Shown here piece by piece: positions 8,554 through 16,540 of a DNA stretch of 64,000 nt (positions are counted from its first letter, which is position 1; each line of letters opens with the position of its first letter). Source of the DNA: an uncultured Eubacteriales bacterium (lineage in GTDB: Bacteria; Bacillota; Clostridia; Oscillospirales; Acutalibacteraceae); the NCBI GenBank assembly GCA_948968885.1, contig CAREUR010000001.1, positions 12,263-76,262 on the forward strand, in the 5' to 3' direction. Both the position numbers and the translations under genes were made by a program. The notes under the pieces were generated by a model. The model made no database searches. It was not told the origin of the DNA and worked only from the letters and a program-made list of their open reading frames with translations.

Positions 8554-9102
8554 TTAACTATCGCCCCAATCGCAATAAATACTCACAGCAATCTTGCCGT
8601 ATTTGTAAGCTTTAGTCAAATGAAAACTCGCTAAATCAAGCGGTAAATCTAAATCCATAGGGTGCTCGCAAATGATGATTCCGCCCTTTGCCATAACCTC
8701 GGGCAGCAAAAGCAGTGCTGTGTCTAGAACCTCGGATTTATAAGGCGGATCCAAAAAAGCTATGTCAAATAATTTCTCTCGCTGCTTTTTTAAAAACAAA
8801 GCCGAGTTCGTATTCAAAACCGTTGCCCTTGCCATAAAGTCCGTCGCAGTCAGGTTCTTCTTTATCACACTTATTGCAGCCCTATTCTCGTCGACAAATG
8901 TAGCCCGGCGTGCCCCTCGACTCAAGGCTTCTATCCCGATTTGGCCGGATCCTGCAAACAAGTCCAAAAAATTCGCGCCTGCCACGTCAAACTGAATCAC
9001 ATTAAAAATGGATTCCTTCACCTTATCCGTCGTCGGCCGGACAGCTTCATCCCTCAGCCGGTCCAGCTTTTTCCCTCTTTTTTGGCCCGCAATAACCCTC
9101 AT
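8554..9102 (-). CDS. rsmD: 16S rRNA (guanine(966)-N2)-methyltransferase
   Basis: 182 aa, full length for RsmD, which methylates G966 of 16S rRNA with S-adenosylmethionine. The SAM-binding motif is LDLFAGSGQIGIEALSRGA (about residues 46-64) and the catalytic N-methyltransferase motif is DPPY within AFLDPPYKS (about 116-124). The N-terminus MRVIAGQKRGKKL is the family's usual one. It is driven by a promoter at 9145-9173. Confidence 0.95.
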   Translation of the reverse strand: MRVIAGQKRGKKLDRLRDEAVRPTTDKVKESIFNVIQFDVAGANFLDLFAGSGQIGIEALSRGARRATFVDENRAAISVIKKNLTATDFMARATVLNTNSALFLKKQREKLFDIAFLDPPYKSEVLDTALLLLPEVMAKGGIIICEHPMDLDLPLDLASFHLTKAYKYGKIAVSIYCDWGDS

Positions 9103-9144
9103 GCAAAAGTCCCCTCACACCGCAAAACCGCAAGAGTCAACTAT

Positions 9145-9173
9145 ATTATGCAATATTTGCCACTCTTTGTCAA
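9145..9173 (-). promoter_or_regulatory. Promoter for rsmD
   Basis: On the minus strand: TTGACA (9173-9168), 17-base spacer, CATAAT (9150-9145). Confidence 0.7.
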
Positions 9174-9241
9174 GTTAATTTGATTTTTTATTCATTTTAT
9201 TTAATCTAATTTTTGTAAACAAGTCGAAAAACATTGCAATA

Positions 9242-11086
9242 TCAAGGTTTTCCTTCATTAAAACACCTTTGAATGCTGACAGCAAGAGTCTGGCTTATTC
9301 CCGGAACCTTCACTAAGTCCGCTACGTCCGCCTGTTTGACCCTCTCCACACTCTTAAAGTACGTCAGCAGCAACTTGGCCTTTTTCTCGCCCACGCCCGG
9401 AACCTGTGTCAGCGCCGTAGTCAAGGTCTCCTGCTTCCTTTTTTGGCGGTGATATCCGATGGCGAACCTATGCACTTCCTCCTGTATAGACGAAATCAGC
9501 GTAAACGCCGCCCTGTTCGAATTTATCGCGATTTCCCCGCCGTCCTTAGCAATGGCTCGAGTTTTGTGCTTGGAGTCCTTGACCATGCCATACACCGGGA
9601 TGCTCAGCCCGCGGCTTTGCAAGAGGCGCTTCACCGTCGAAACATGCCCATGTCCCCCGTCCAGCAAGATAAGATCTGGCAGCCGCTCAAAGCCGTTCGA
9701 TGTCCCTTCGGTTGCGGCTTCGTACCTATCCAGCCGCCGCGAGATCACCTCGCACATCGACCCGTAGTCGTCCTGCCCGAGCACTGTCTTTATCTCAAAC
9801 TTCTTATACGCCGACTTCAACGGCCGACCATTCTTAAAGACCACCATTCCCGCTACGTTGGCGCTCCCCGCTATGTTGGAGATGTCATAAGCCTCGATGT
9901 ACACGGGCACCGCCGGCAGCGAGAGTAGCTTCGCCAGCTCGACAACTCCCGCCGTCTCTTTAAACGGTCTGCTCAGCCTCTGCGAAAGCCTTTCTGCCGC
10001 GTTTTTTCGGCACATCTCTATCAATTCCAGCGCCTGGCCTCTCTTGGGCACGGCGATGCGCACCTTTCTGCCTTGCTTTTGCCCCAAATAAGCCTCCACG
10101 CTGTCTTTGGCGTCTACAGGGCCGTCCACCAAGATCGTTGCCGGGATGTCGCTCTTCTTCATATAGTACTGCACAATGAACTCCGCCCGCGATATCTCGG
10201 CCTCACCAACCTCGTTAAATACGAAATTGTCAGTATCGCACAGCCGACCGTTTAAAAAGCGAAATACCTCAAAGCTCGAGACTCTCGCATCCTGCACCAG
10301 CGCGATTACGTCTTGAGTTTTGCCGTTTGTCGAGACGACTTTTTGCTTCTGGGTTATCTTTTTTATCGCCAAAATTTTGTCCCGTACTCTGGCGGCCTTT
10401 TCGTACTCCAGGCACTCCGAAAAATCGTACATCTTTTGCGTCAACTTTTTTATCGACTCCGTATCGCCACCCTTCAAGAATTCTACGGCGTCGTTAACGT
10501 TCTCCAAGTACTCCTCGTGGCTTATCTTTCCGATGCACGGCGCGCTGCACTGGTTAATATGATAGTTCAAGCACGCCCGAGCGCCATTCTTTCTGCCGTT
10601 TGGGTTAAAATCCTTCTTGCAGCGGGGCAATTTAAATATTTTCAAGGCCTCATCAATCGCCTTTGAGACGCTCGAGCCACTGGTGTACGGCCCAATATAC
10701 GCCGACCCGTCGTCCAAAATTTGCTTGGATTCACGAATCCGCGGCCATTTTTCGTTGGTTATCTTGATGTAGTTGTAGCCCTTGTCGTCCTTGAGCAAGA
10801 TGTTGTACTTCGGCGAGTACTGCTTGATCAAGCTGCACTCTAACACCAAGGCTTCGAATTCATTGTCGGTCAAGATATAGTCGAAGTCGTCGACCTTCTC
10901 CACCATCTTGCGCACCTTTTCTTGGTGATTCTTCTGCGAACCAAAGTACTGGCTAACCCGATTTTTCAGCACCTTCGCCTTGCCAACATAAATTGTCCGC
11001 CCGCCAGCGTCCTTCATTATATAAACCCCAGAACTCTCCGGCAGATTCAGCGCTTTTTGCCTCAAATATCCCAATTTCTCGTTCAC
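9242..11086 (-). CDS. uvrC: Excinuclease ABC subunit C
   Basis: 614 aa, makes both incisions in nucleotide excision repair together with UvrAB. It has an N-terminal GIY-YIG nuclease (SSGVYIMKDAGGRTIYVGKA, about residues 17-36), a cysteine cluster (CKKDFNPNGRKNGARACLNYHINQC, about 154-178), a UVR motif (about 202-236), a C-terminal RNase H-like nuclease with LLDGGHGHV, and a helix-hairpin-helix end (VPGVGEKKAKLLL, VPGISQTLA). I place the start at GTG 11086, six bases after GAGGTG; GTG 11095 would overlap that site. No other uvr gene is nearby. Confidence 0.95.
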   Translation of the reverse strand: MNEKLGYLRQKALNLPESSGVYIMKDAGGRTIYVGKAKVLKNRVSQYFGSQKNHQEKVRKMVEKVDDFDYILTDNEFEALVLECSLIKQYSPKYNILLKDDKGYNYIKITNEKWPRIRESKQILDDGSAYIGPYTSGSSVSKAIDEALKIFKLPRCKKDFNPNGRKNGARACLNYHINQCSAPCIGKISHEEYLENVNDAVEFLKGGDTESIKKLTQKMYDFSECLEYEKAARVRDKILAIKKITQKQKVVSTNGKTQDVIALVQDARVSSFEVFRFLNGRLCDTDNFVFNEVGEAEISRAEFIVQYYMKKSDIPATILVDGPVDAKDSVEAYLGQKQGRKVRIAVPKRGQALELIEMCRKNAAERLSQRLSRPFKETAGVVELAKLLSLPAVPVYIEAYDISNIAGSANVAGMVVFKNGRPLKSAYKKFEIKTVLGQDDYGSMCEVISRRLDRYEAATEGTSNGFERLPDLILLDGGHGHVSTVKRLLQSRGLSIPVYGMVKDSKHKTRAIAKDGGEIAINSNRAAFTLISSIQEEVHRFAIGYHRQKRKQETLTTALTQVPGVGEKKAKLLLTYFKSVERVKQADVADLVKVPGISQTLAVSIQRCFNEGKP

Positions 11087-11130
11087 AAGAATCACCTCGC
11101 AACCTCTACCCGCAAAAACGGCCCTTGTAA

Positions 11131-11155
11131 ATAAAAAGCACCGAAACCCGGTGCT
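11131..11155 (-). terminator. Terminator after ptsH
   Basis: Stem 11137-11143 / 11149-11155 (AGCACCG with CGGTGCT) followed by TTTTTAT on the minus strand. Confidence 0.8.
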
Positions 11156-11193
11156 AGCTGCTTTTTCAATATTATTATGCTAAAAAAGAAAAA

Positions 11194-11457
11194 TTAATCT
11201 GCAAATCCAGACTCGATCAATTTTGCCAGAGCCGACACCGCCGCTTCGTCGTCTGGCCCGTCGGCCAATATTTTTATCTTGGTGCCCTCCTCTATCCCCA
11301 AAGAAAGCACTCCCAGCAGGCTTTTGGCGTTTACTCTGCGCTCTTCCTTCTCTATCATGATTAGCGATTTAAACTCATTTGCCTTTTGGATAAAAAATGT
11401 AGCTGGGCGCGCATGTAAACCTGCTTGATTTTGAAGTACGACTTCTTTTACATACAT
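11194..11457 (-). CDS. ptsH: Phosphocarrier protein HPr
   Basis: 87 aa. HPr carries phosphate from enzyme I to the sugar-specific PTS enzymes and in Bacillota also controls carbon catabolite repression. His15 (AGLHARPA) is the phosphotransfer site and Ser46 (NAKSLLGV) is the regulatory serine of the HPr kinase pathway; both are in place, so this is HPr rather than Crh. It stands alone, without ptsI, between a good promoter and a terminator. Confidence 0.93.
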   Translation of the reverse strand: MYVKEVVLQNQAGLHARPATFFIQKANEFKSLIMIEKEERRVNAKSLLGVLSLGIEEGTKIKILADGPDDEAAVSALAKLIESGFAD

Positions 11458-11512
11458 GAAAAACCACTCCTATACCAAAAATATAATCGACAAAATTCTC
11501 AAAAGACCCACC

Positions 11513-11547
11513 TATGCTAATTATAGCATAATTGATAATATCGTCAA
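11513..11547 (-). promoter_or_regulatory. ptsH promoter with overlapping inverted repeat
   Basis: TTGACG (11547-11542), 16-base spacer, TATAAT (11525-11520) preceded by TGC. The perfect inverted repeat TATGCT-6-AGCATA (11513-11518 / 11525-11530) overlaps the -10, so a repressor could bind there. Confidence 0.65.
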
Positions 11548-11684
11548 GAACAATCGGACAAATTTAGCATTATGAACGATTCTACCAGGGCCCTCATATG
11601 GACTTATTGTATATTTTACTACATTAAAACCTGTTTAAATTATATATTTCTAATAATTTCCAATTTTAATTCCTAATAAATCAG

Positions 11685-12392
11685 CTAATTTTCTTGATTT
11701 TCCGGCAAATTTAATTTTTCAAACAAATCTGGCCGTTTGAGCTTTGTCCTTAGGCGTGACTGCTGTTTTCGCCATTTTTCTATATTTTCATGATGTCCAG
11801 AAAGCAAAATTTCCGGGACTTCTCTCCTCCGCCAAACTGCGGGTTTCGTATACTGCGGATATTCCAAAAGTCCGTCGTAGTGGCTCTCTTCCTTAAAGCA
11901 TATGTCGTCCGCCAGCACCCCAGGCACCATCCGGCTAACTGCGTCCACCAAGACCAGCGCCGGCAGCTCGCCACCAGTCAGAACGTAGTCCCCAATCGAG
12001 ATCTCCTCATCCACAAACTCCTCGATAAATCGCTCGTCCACGCCCTCATAATGTCCGCAAAGCACCGCCAAATTCCCGCATTTAGAGAGCTCCTCTGCCT
12101 TCCGCTGTGTCAAAACTTCCCCTTGCGGCGACATATAGACAAGCTTGGGTCTGTCACCTAACTCCTCACACAAGGCCTCAAAGCACGCCGCGATAGGTTC
12201 CGCCATCATCAGCATGCCCATCCCCGGCCCATACACGGTGTCGTCCACCCGTTTGTGCTTATCGTTTGCGTAATCTCGAATCTGATGGCAAAAAACCTCG
12301 ATGGCACCTTTCTTCTGCGCCCTGCCGATGATACTCTCGCTTATAACCGCGTTGCACATTTCTGGAAAAAGCGTTAAAATGTCAATCCTCAT
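11685..12392 (-). CDS. trmD: tRNA (guanine(37)-N1)-methyltransferase
   Basis: 235 aa. Adds a methyl group to G37 of tRNAs to prevent frameshifting; SPOUT-type knotted fold. Seen: the start MRIDILTLFPEM, DDTVYGPGMGMLMM (about residues 51-64), and the SAM-binding knot with LCGHYEGVDER and EISIGDYVLTGGELPAL. ATG 12392 is preferred over TTG 12398, which would sit too close to the GAGAGGG site. It overlaps the end of rimM by 11 bases. The usual downstream partner rplS is not here; ptsH follows with its own promoter. Confidence 0.96.
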   Translation of the reverse strand: MRIDILTLFPEMCNAVISESIIGRAQKKGAIEVFCHQIRDYANDKHKRVDDTVYGPGMGMLMMAEPIAACFEALCEELGDRPKLVYMSPQGEVLTQRKAEELSKCGNLAVLCGHYEGVDERFIEEFVDEEISIGDYVLTGGELPALVLVDAVSRMVPGVLADDICFKEESHYDGLLEYPQYTKPAVWRRREVPEILLSGHHENIEKWRKQQSRLRTKLKRPDLFEKLNLPENQEN

Positions 12393-12900
12393 CGTCAAAA
12401 ATCCCTCTCAGCGGCCGGATATTCATAATTTTATTTTTAATGTCAATCGAGCAAATCACGTTCTCAATGGCCGGCACCAGGTAATCCTTCCCTCGGCTAT
12501 CGGTAACTTGGTAAACATCGTTCGCGCCGGTCTTCAGCACGTCCGTAACCCTGCCGTAACAAACATTTGTGTCCGCGTCACAAGCCTCCAAGCCCAAAAC
12601 GTCCTGTATAAAAAAGCGACCTTCCGGCAAGTCTACGTCATCTCTGCTCATAAAAAGAACCTTACCCCGCAACAGTTCTGCCTGCTCCACAGAGTCAATT
12701 CCCGCAATCTTCATTCTAACCACGTTTTTGTGGACTTTTGCAAATAAAATCTCGACTTTTTTTTCTCCATTTTCATCAAAGTACAACTCTTTAAAACCAC
12801 ACAAAAAATCGCCATCGTCGCACCAAGGCTCAACCCTAATTTCGCCCCTCAGGCCATGCGGCGCCACTATTTTGCCTATCTCCAAAAATTTTTTACCCAA
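12382..12900 (-). CDS. rimM: 16S rRNA processing protein RimM
   Basis: 172 aa. Assembly factor for the head of the 30S subunit that binds S19. The family start FLEIGKIVAPHGLRGEIRV lies at residues 5-23, and the C-terminal PRC-barrel includes VLKTGANDVYQV. The TTG start at 12900 lies seven bases after GGTGGAGG. A longer frame reaching 12960 would run through the terminator of the gene upstream, so it is rejected. Translationally coupled with trmD. Confidence 0.94.
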   Translation of the reverse strand: MGKKFLEIGKIVAPHGLRGEIRVEPWCDDGDFLCGFKELYFDENGEKKVEILFAKVHKNVVRMKIAGIDSVEQAELLRGKVLFMSRDDVDLPEGRFFIQDVLGLEACDADTNVCYGRVTDVLKTGANDVYQVTDSRGKDYLVPAIENVICSIDIKNKIMNIRPLRGIFDDED

Positions 12901-12926
12901 AAAAATTCCTCCACCATCCACAATGC

Positions 12927-12951
12927 AAAAGGACGTACCAAAAATACGTCC
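12927..12951 (-). terminator. Terminator after the GNAT gene
   Basis: GGACGTA (12931-12937) and TACGTCC (12945-12951) form a 7-bp stem with TTTT on the minus strand. It separates the GNAT gene from rimM-trmD. Confidence 0.65.
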
Positions 12952-12960
12952 CTTCCCCAA

Positions 12961-13386
12961 TTAAAGCGGTTTGCAAAATTTAAAGTGAGAATTTACCATC
13001 CCCAAGCGCTCATAAAACCTGTGTGCCCGCTCGCGGACTCGATTAGAGCTGACTTCCATACGAGTACATCCTCTACTTTTGGCCAATTTGCAAGCTTTCT
13101 CAAAAATAGCACTGCCAATCCCGCAAGAACGATGCTTCGCCGTAACAGAAAGTTCCATAATCTCAGCAATCTTCTCACAATGATGCAGCTGATCCTCAAA
13201 CCGCAAAGTAGCCTCGCCCAACACTTCATCGCCTTTTTGCGCAATAATCACAGCATAAAAGTCGCCACGGTGCATCATCTCACCATAAATCCGCTCAAAA
13301 TCTGCATAATTAAGCTCGCAATCTTCCAACTCACAAATCAATGAGTGCACAGCCCGGCAATCATCCATAGTTCCCAGCCGAATCAC
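12961..13386 (-). CDS. GNAT-family N-acetyltransferase
   Basis: 141 aa, one GNAT domain that uses acetyl-CoA. The core is IMELSVTAKHRSCGIGSAIFEKACKLA without the stretch being exact to any named member: beta-4 with ELSV, then the acetyl-CoA loop RSCGIGSAI (R/Q-x-x-G-x-G/A) at about residues 85-93. The C-terminus AHRFYERLGM is also typical. The GTG at 13386 has AGAGGTG upstream. It interrupts the usual khpA-rimM junction. Its substrate (a small molecule or a protein N-terminus) cannot be deduced. Confidence 0.85.
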   Translation of the reverse strand: MIRLGTMDDCRAVHSLICELEDCELNYADFERIYGEMMHRGDFYAVIIAQKGDEVLGEATLRFEDQLHHCEKIAEIMELSVTAKHRSCGIGSAIFEKACKLAKSRGCTRMEVSSNRVRERAHRFYERLGMVNSHFKFCKPL

Positions 13387-13446
13387 AAAAAGCACCTCTA
13401 AACAAAATTAATCTAAAAGCGAAAAATTTGTCCTCACAAAATTAAA

Positions 13447-13689
13447 TCACTCTGCAATCTCAACCGCAACTCTGTGTTTTTTTCGAATCGCCGCTGAGCG
13501 CATAACCATGCGAATAGCCTTAGCAATGCGGCCCTGTTTGCCAATGACTCTGCCCATATCACTCTGCGCAACGTGCAGCCGATAGACCGTCACGCCGTTT
13601 TCATTGGCACCTTCAACGTCCACGCTAACATCATCTGGATTTTCGACCAATCCCCGCGCAATGGTAATCAACAACTCTTTCAAAGACAA
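13447..13689 (-). CDS. khpA: KhpA, KH-domain RNA-binding protein
   Basis: 80 aa, single KH domain, the partner of KhpB in a small RNA-binding complex of Gram-positive bacteria. The motif GRVIGKQGRIAKAIRMVMR (about residues 46-64) carries the G-x-x-G loop. TTG start behind GGGGGAA. It follows rpsP by 12 bases, the standard order. Confidence 0.93.
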   Translation of the reverse strand: MSLKELLITIARGLVENPDDVSVDVEGANENGVTVYRLHVAQSDMGRVIGKQGRIAKAIRMVMRSAAIRKKHRVAVEIAE

Positions 13690-13701
13690 TTCCCCCGTTT
13701 G

Positions 13702-13944
13702 TTAAAGAATTTCGAACTTTCTCAGCAAGGACTTCACCGTGTCCGTTGGCTGAGCTCCATTTTTTATCCATTTTTGCACCTTTTCGCCATCAACCTTAAA
13801 ATCAACCGGGTCCTTCAAAGGGGCATAATATCCCAGCTCCTCGATGAATCTACCGTCCCTAGGAAATCTCGAATCGGCAACAACAATGCGATAAAAAGGA
13901 GTTTTTTTAGCGCCCATGCGGCGCAACCTGATTTTTACTGCCAT
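13702..13944 (-). CDS. rpsP: 30S ribosomal protein S16
   Basis: 80 aa, full length. N-terminus [22 protein letters not shown] and the later [10 protein letters not shown] are diagnostic. It binds the 16S 5' domain early in assembly. Located between ffh and khpA, the usual Bacillota order. ATG with GGAGGTGAGG upstream, a strong site suited to a ribosomal protein. Confidence 0.97.
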   Translation of the reverse strand: MAVKIRLRRMGAKKTPFYRIVVADSRFPRDGRFIEELGYYAPLKDPVDFKVDGEKVQKWIKNGAQPTDTVKSLLRKFEIL

Positions 13945-14018
13945 TTAAAACCTCACCTCCCAAGCTTGATATAGCGCCCATCCTGAGCAGTTTGTATTAA
14001 TTAACAAATAATCATAAG

Positions 14019-15380
14019 TCAAAACTTAAATTTGCCAAGACCACCAAAACCAGGCATCCCAGCCATTCCCGGGAACCGCTTCTTACCCTTGCTGCCAGAA
14101 AATTGCTTCATCATCTTTTGCATCTGTTCAAACCGCCGAAGTAAAGAGTTAACATCCTCCACCTTCAATCCGCATCCCGTTGCAATACGCCTTTTCCTCG
14201 AAGCATTGATAATCTCCGGCTTGCTGCGCTCTTTCTTAGTCATGGACAAAATAATCGCGCAAAGCCTGTCAACCTGCCTGTCGTCGACGTCCGCATCCTT
14301 AACCTTCTGCGAAAGCCCCGGAATCTTCAAAAGTATCGACTTTAAAGAGCCCATATTCTTAATCTGGCTCATCTGGTCCAGCAAATCGTTCAAATCGAAC
14401 TTGTTTTTAACCAGCTTTTCAGCCATTCGCTCGGCCTTTTGCTGGTCGAGCTTGCTTTCGGCCTCTTCTATCAACGAGAGCATGTCGCCCATTCCCAAGA
14501 TCCGCGAAGCCATCCGCTCCGGGTAAAACTCCTCCAAGTCCGTAAGTTTTTCTCCCGTGCCAACAAATTTTATCGGCTTTCCAGTAACCTTTCTTACCGA
14601 AAGTGCCGCGCCTCCGCGGGTGTCTCCATCTAGCTTCGTCAAGATCACGCCCGTAATCGCCAATAAATCGTCAAACGACTTTGCCACATTAACGGCATCT
14701 TGACCCGTCATCGCGTCCACAACCAGCAAAATCTCGGCCGGCTCAACTTCTTGCTTTACCCGCTTAAGCTCCGCCATCAGTTGTTCGTCCACGTGCAGTC
14801 TGCCCGCTGTGTCTAAAATTACGATATCATTTCCGTGATCTTTTGCGTGTTTAACGGCCTCTTTTGCGATTTTAACTGGGTCCCCTTCGCCCATTTCAAA
14901 AACCGGAACGTCAATTTTCTCCGCAACAACCTGCAACTGCTTAATCGCAGCCGGTCGGTATACGTCGCAAGCCACCAGCAACGGGCGATGTCCCTTCTTT
15001 TTTTGAGCCAATGCCAACTTCCCAGAATGCGTGGTTTTTCCGGACCCCTGCAGTCCGCACATCATAACTACCGTAGGCGGCACCGAGCTAGTTTCCAAGC
15101 GGCTCTGCGCAGACCCCATCAGCTCGACTAATTCCTCATTAACGATCTTGACCACCATCTGCGCCGGCGTCAGGCTCTGCATAACTTCCTCGCCCACCGC
15201 GCGCTGAGTCACTTTGTCCGTGAACTCTTTTGCGACCTTATAGTTTACGTCCGCCTCCAAAAGCGCCAGCCGGACTTCTCGCATGGAGTCTTTGACGTCC
15301 TTTTCAGAGAGCTTGCCCTTGCCGCGAAGCCTCTTAAAAGTAGACATCAATTTTTCAGAAAGCCCCTCAAAAGGCACCAA
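14019..15380 (-). CDS. ffh: Signal recognition particle protein Ffh
   Basis: 453 aa. GTPase that binds 4.5S/scRNA and signal sequences and delivers ribosomes to FtsY at the membrane. N domain (1 to ~90), G domain with G1 GLQGSGKTT (about residues 110-118), DTAGRL and TKLDGDTRGG, then a Met-rich M domain (about 300 to the end) with the RNA-binding SxxxRR-like GLKVEDVNSLLRRFEQM region. The C-terminus is Gly/Met rich (FPGMAGMPGFGGLGKFKF). The start is TTG 15380 or GTG 15377 behind GGGGGTGG. It follows ylxM by eight bases. Confidence 0.96.
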   Translation of the reverse strand: MVPFEGLSEKLMSTFKRLRGKGKLSEKDVKDSMREVRLALLEADVNYKVAKEFTDKVTQRAVGEEVMQSLTPAQMVVKIVNEELVELMGSAQSRLETSSVPPTVVMMCGLQGSGKTTHSGKLALAQKKKGHRPLLVACDVYRPAAIKQLQVVAEKIDVPVFEMGEGDPVKIAKEAVKHAKDHGNDIVILDTAGRLHVDEQLMAELKRVKQEVEPAEILLVVDAMTGQDAVNVAKSFDDLLAITGVILTKLDGDTRGGAALSVRKVTGKPIKFVGTGEKLTDLEEFYPERMASRILGMGDMLSLIEEAESKLDQQKAERMAEKLVKNKFDLNDLLDQMSQIKNMGSLKSILLKIPGLSQKVKDADVDDRQVDRLCAIILSMTKKERSKPEIINASRKRRIATGCGLKVEDVNSLLRRFEQMQKMMKQFSGSKGKKRFPGMAGMPGFGGLGKFKF

Positions 15381-15388
15381 ACCACCCC

Positions 15389-15751
15389 CTACTGCTCTTT
15401 ATATATAGAATCCGCCGCATTCTTAATGGCCTTTGCGATTTCATAAACCTCATTAATCCGCGCGCCAGAAAGGTTCTGCAATTTTCTCGCATTCTCTATT
15501 ATTGTTTGCAAGTTTTTTTCGATTCTAGAAAATTTCAGTGCAAGATGCAACTTCTTTTCCAGCTCAAACAGCTGCGCTTCGGCCTTTTTTATAGTGTCTC
15601 GAACACCCTGACGGGTTATCCCCAAGTTTTCGCCAATCTCCGACAAAGAAAGGTCCTCATTATAGTACCAGCCCAGAACCTTCTTTTGGTTCTCGGTTAA
15701 AAGGTCCGCGTAAAAATCCAGCAGAGTCGAAACTTCCAGGTTTTTATCCAC
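15389..15751 (-). CDS. ylxM: YlxM, SRP-associated helix-turn-helix protein
   Basis: 120 aa. YlxM-family proteins modulate SRP activity in Gram-positive bacteria and are always next to ffh. It has a sigma region 4-like helix-turn-helix, LSLSEIGENLGITRQGVRDTIKKAE (about residues 36-60, given here in part), after LTENQKKVLGWYY. GTG 15751 follows GAGGTGG at five bases; the longer frame to 15775 lacks a site. It opens the operon ylxM-ffh-rpsP-khpA. Confidence 0.92.
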   Translation of the reverse strand: MDKNLEVSTLLDFYADLLTENQKKVLGWYYNEDLSLSEIGENLGITRQGVRDTIKKAEAQLFELEKKLHLALKFSRIEKNLQTIIENARKLQNLSGARINEVYEIAKAIKNAADSIYKEQ

Positions 15752-15801
15752 AAAAGCCACCTCAAGCCAAGGCATCTGTAAAGCTATTTCACTTTACAAC
15801 T

Positions 15802-15830
15802 ATTTTAACTCATCACGTTCAATTTGTCAA
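15802..15830 (-). promoter_or_regulatory. Promoter for the ylxM-ffh-rpsP-khpA operon
   Basis: TTGACA (15830-15825), 17-base spacer, TAAAAT (15807-15802). Confidence 0.7.
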
Positions 15831-15840
15831 GCCCAAAATC

Positions 15841-15876
15841 AAAAAAAATACCACACCTGCAAACTTCCGATGTGGC
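15841..15876 (-). terminator. Terminator of a short minus-strand transcript
   Basis: CCACACC (15851-15857) pairs with GATGTGG (15869-15875), one G-U pair, followed on the minus strand by TATTTTTTTT. It fits the small gene at 15989-16144. Confidence 0.6.
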
Positions 15877-15988
15877 ATTAAATTACACTCAAAAATCAAT
15901 TTTGTTTTCAAAAAGAATATCAAATAAAACATAAAAATAGCTTGCAAAAATTGAATCCCTCAGCCCGCGGCCCTTTTACAGTCAAAAG

Positions 15989-16144
15989 TCACTTTGGCTG
16001 CGATAACACCGTCCTCAACAAGTCTATGTTCTTGGACAAATTTTCGTTTAAAACTTCTTCTACCGGTCTTTTCAAAAACTGCGATAAATTCTCATAAAAT
16101 TCAGAAGCCTCATCATTCAAAACAATTCTGTATTCTTTTATAAT
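15989..16144 (-). CDS. Small ribbon-helix-helix-like protein, non-standard start
   Basis: About 50 aa. The pattern is a short beta strand (EYRIVL), a helix (NDEASEFYENLSQFL), a turn (KRP) and a second helix (VEEVLNENLSKNIDLLRTVL), the plan of MetJ/Arc or ParD-type DNA-binding proteins. There is no ATG, GTG or TTG in frame before the fold. An AGAGGGTGAT site stands four to eight bases before ATT (16144) or ATA (16141), so a rare start codon is needed. A terminator follows. It is divergent from the second small protein at 16327. Predicted from local pattern only. Confidence 0.45.
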   Translation of the reverse strand: MIKEYRIVLNDEASEFYENLSQFLKRPVEEVLNENLSKNIDLLRTVLSQPK

Positions 16145-16164
16145 ATCACCCTCTTATTAACTTT

Positions 16165-16211
16165 TTGATATCAATAATGAATATTGTTAAGAAATCGATG
16201 TGTAATATAAT
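16165..16211 (+). promoter_or_regulatory. Promoter and palindrome between the two small genes
   Basis: Perfect palindrome TTGATATCAA (16165-16174), then TTGTTA (16184-16189), 16-base spacer and TATAAT (16206-16211) reading toward the + gene. The palindrome is a candidate operator for the ribbon-helix-helix protein(s). Confidence 0.45.
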
Positions 16212-16326
16212 CTTATAATAGAGGATTGTGAATATTTTGTCAAAAAATATCGAAAATAATTTTATTTTTAAGCTTAATCATTTTCGTGTTTTGCCACAAA
16301 ATCGAGTGTAAAGGGGTTTTGTTTTT

Positions 16327-16500
16327 ATGCTAAAATTTATTCCTAAGCCAGAAAAAAATGAGGTCATTTGCATCCGGATCGACTCCGAAAAGCTCAAGTT
16401 TATCGACACCATTGCGAACAAAAATAACATGAGCCGTAACAAATTTATTGGTCAATGCATCGACTTTGCCTTACAAAACCTGGAGTCTCCCCCCTCCTGA
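16327..16500 (+). CDS. Small ribbon-helix-helix DNA-binding protein
   Basis: 57 aa. Fits the ribbon-helix-helix fold: beta strand EVICIRID (about residues 12-19), helix SEKLKFIDTIANKNN, a turn with the typical MSRNKFI, and a last helix GQCIDFALQNL. ATG at 16327 with AAAGGGG about ten bases upstream, ending in TGA. Such proteins bind DNA as dimers through the N-terminal strands. No toxin gene adjoins. It ends 41 bases before the converging recO. Confidence 0.75.
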   Translation: MLKFIPKPEKNEVICIRIDSEKLKFIDTIANKNNMSRNKFIGQCIDFALQNLESPPS

Positions 16501-16540
16501 CCCTCGAATTGCGATTAAATTTGGCTTCCTCGGTATTATT

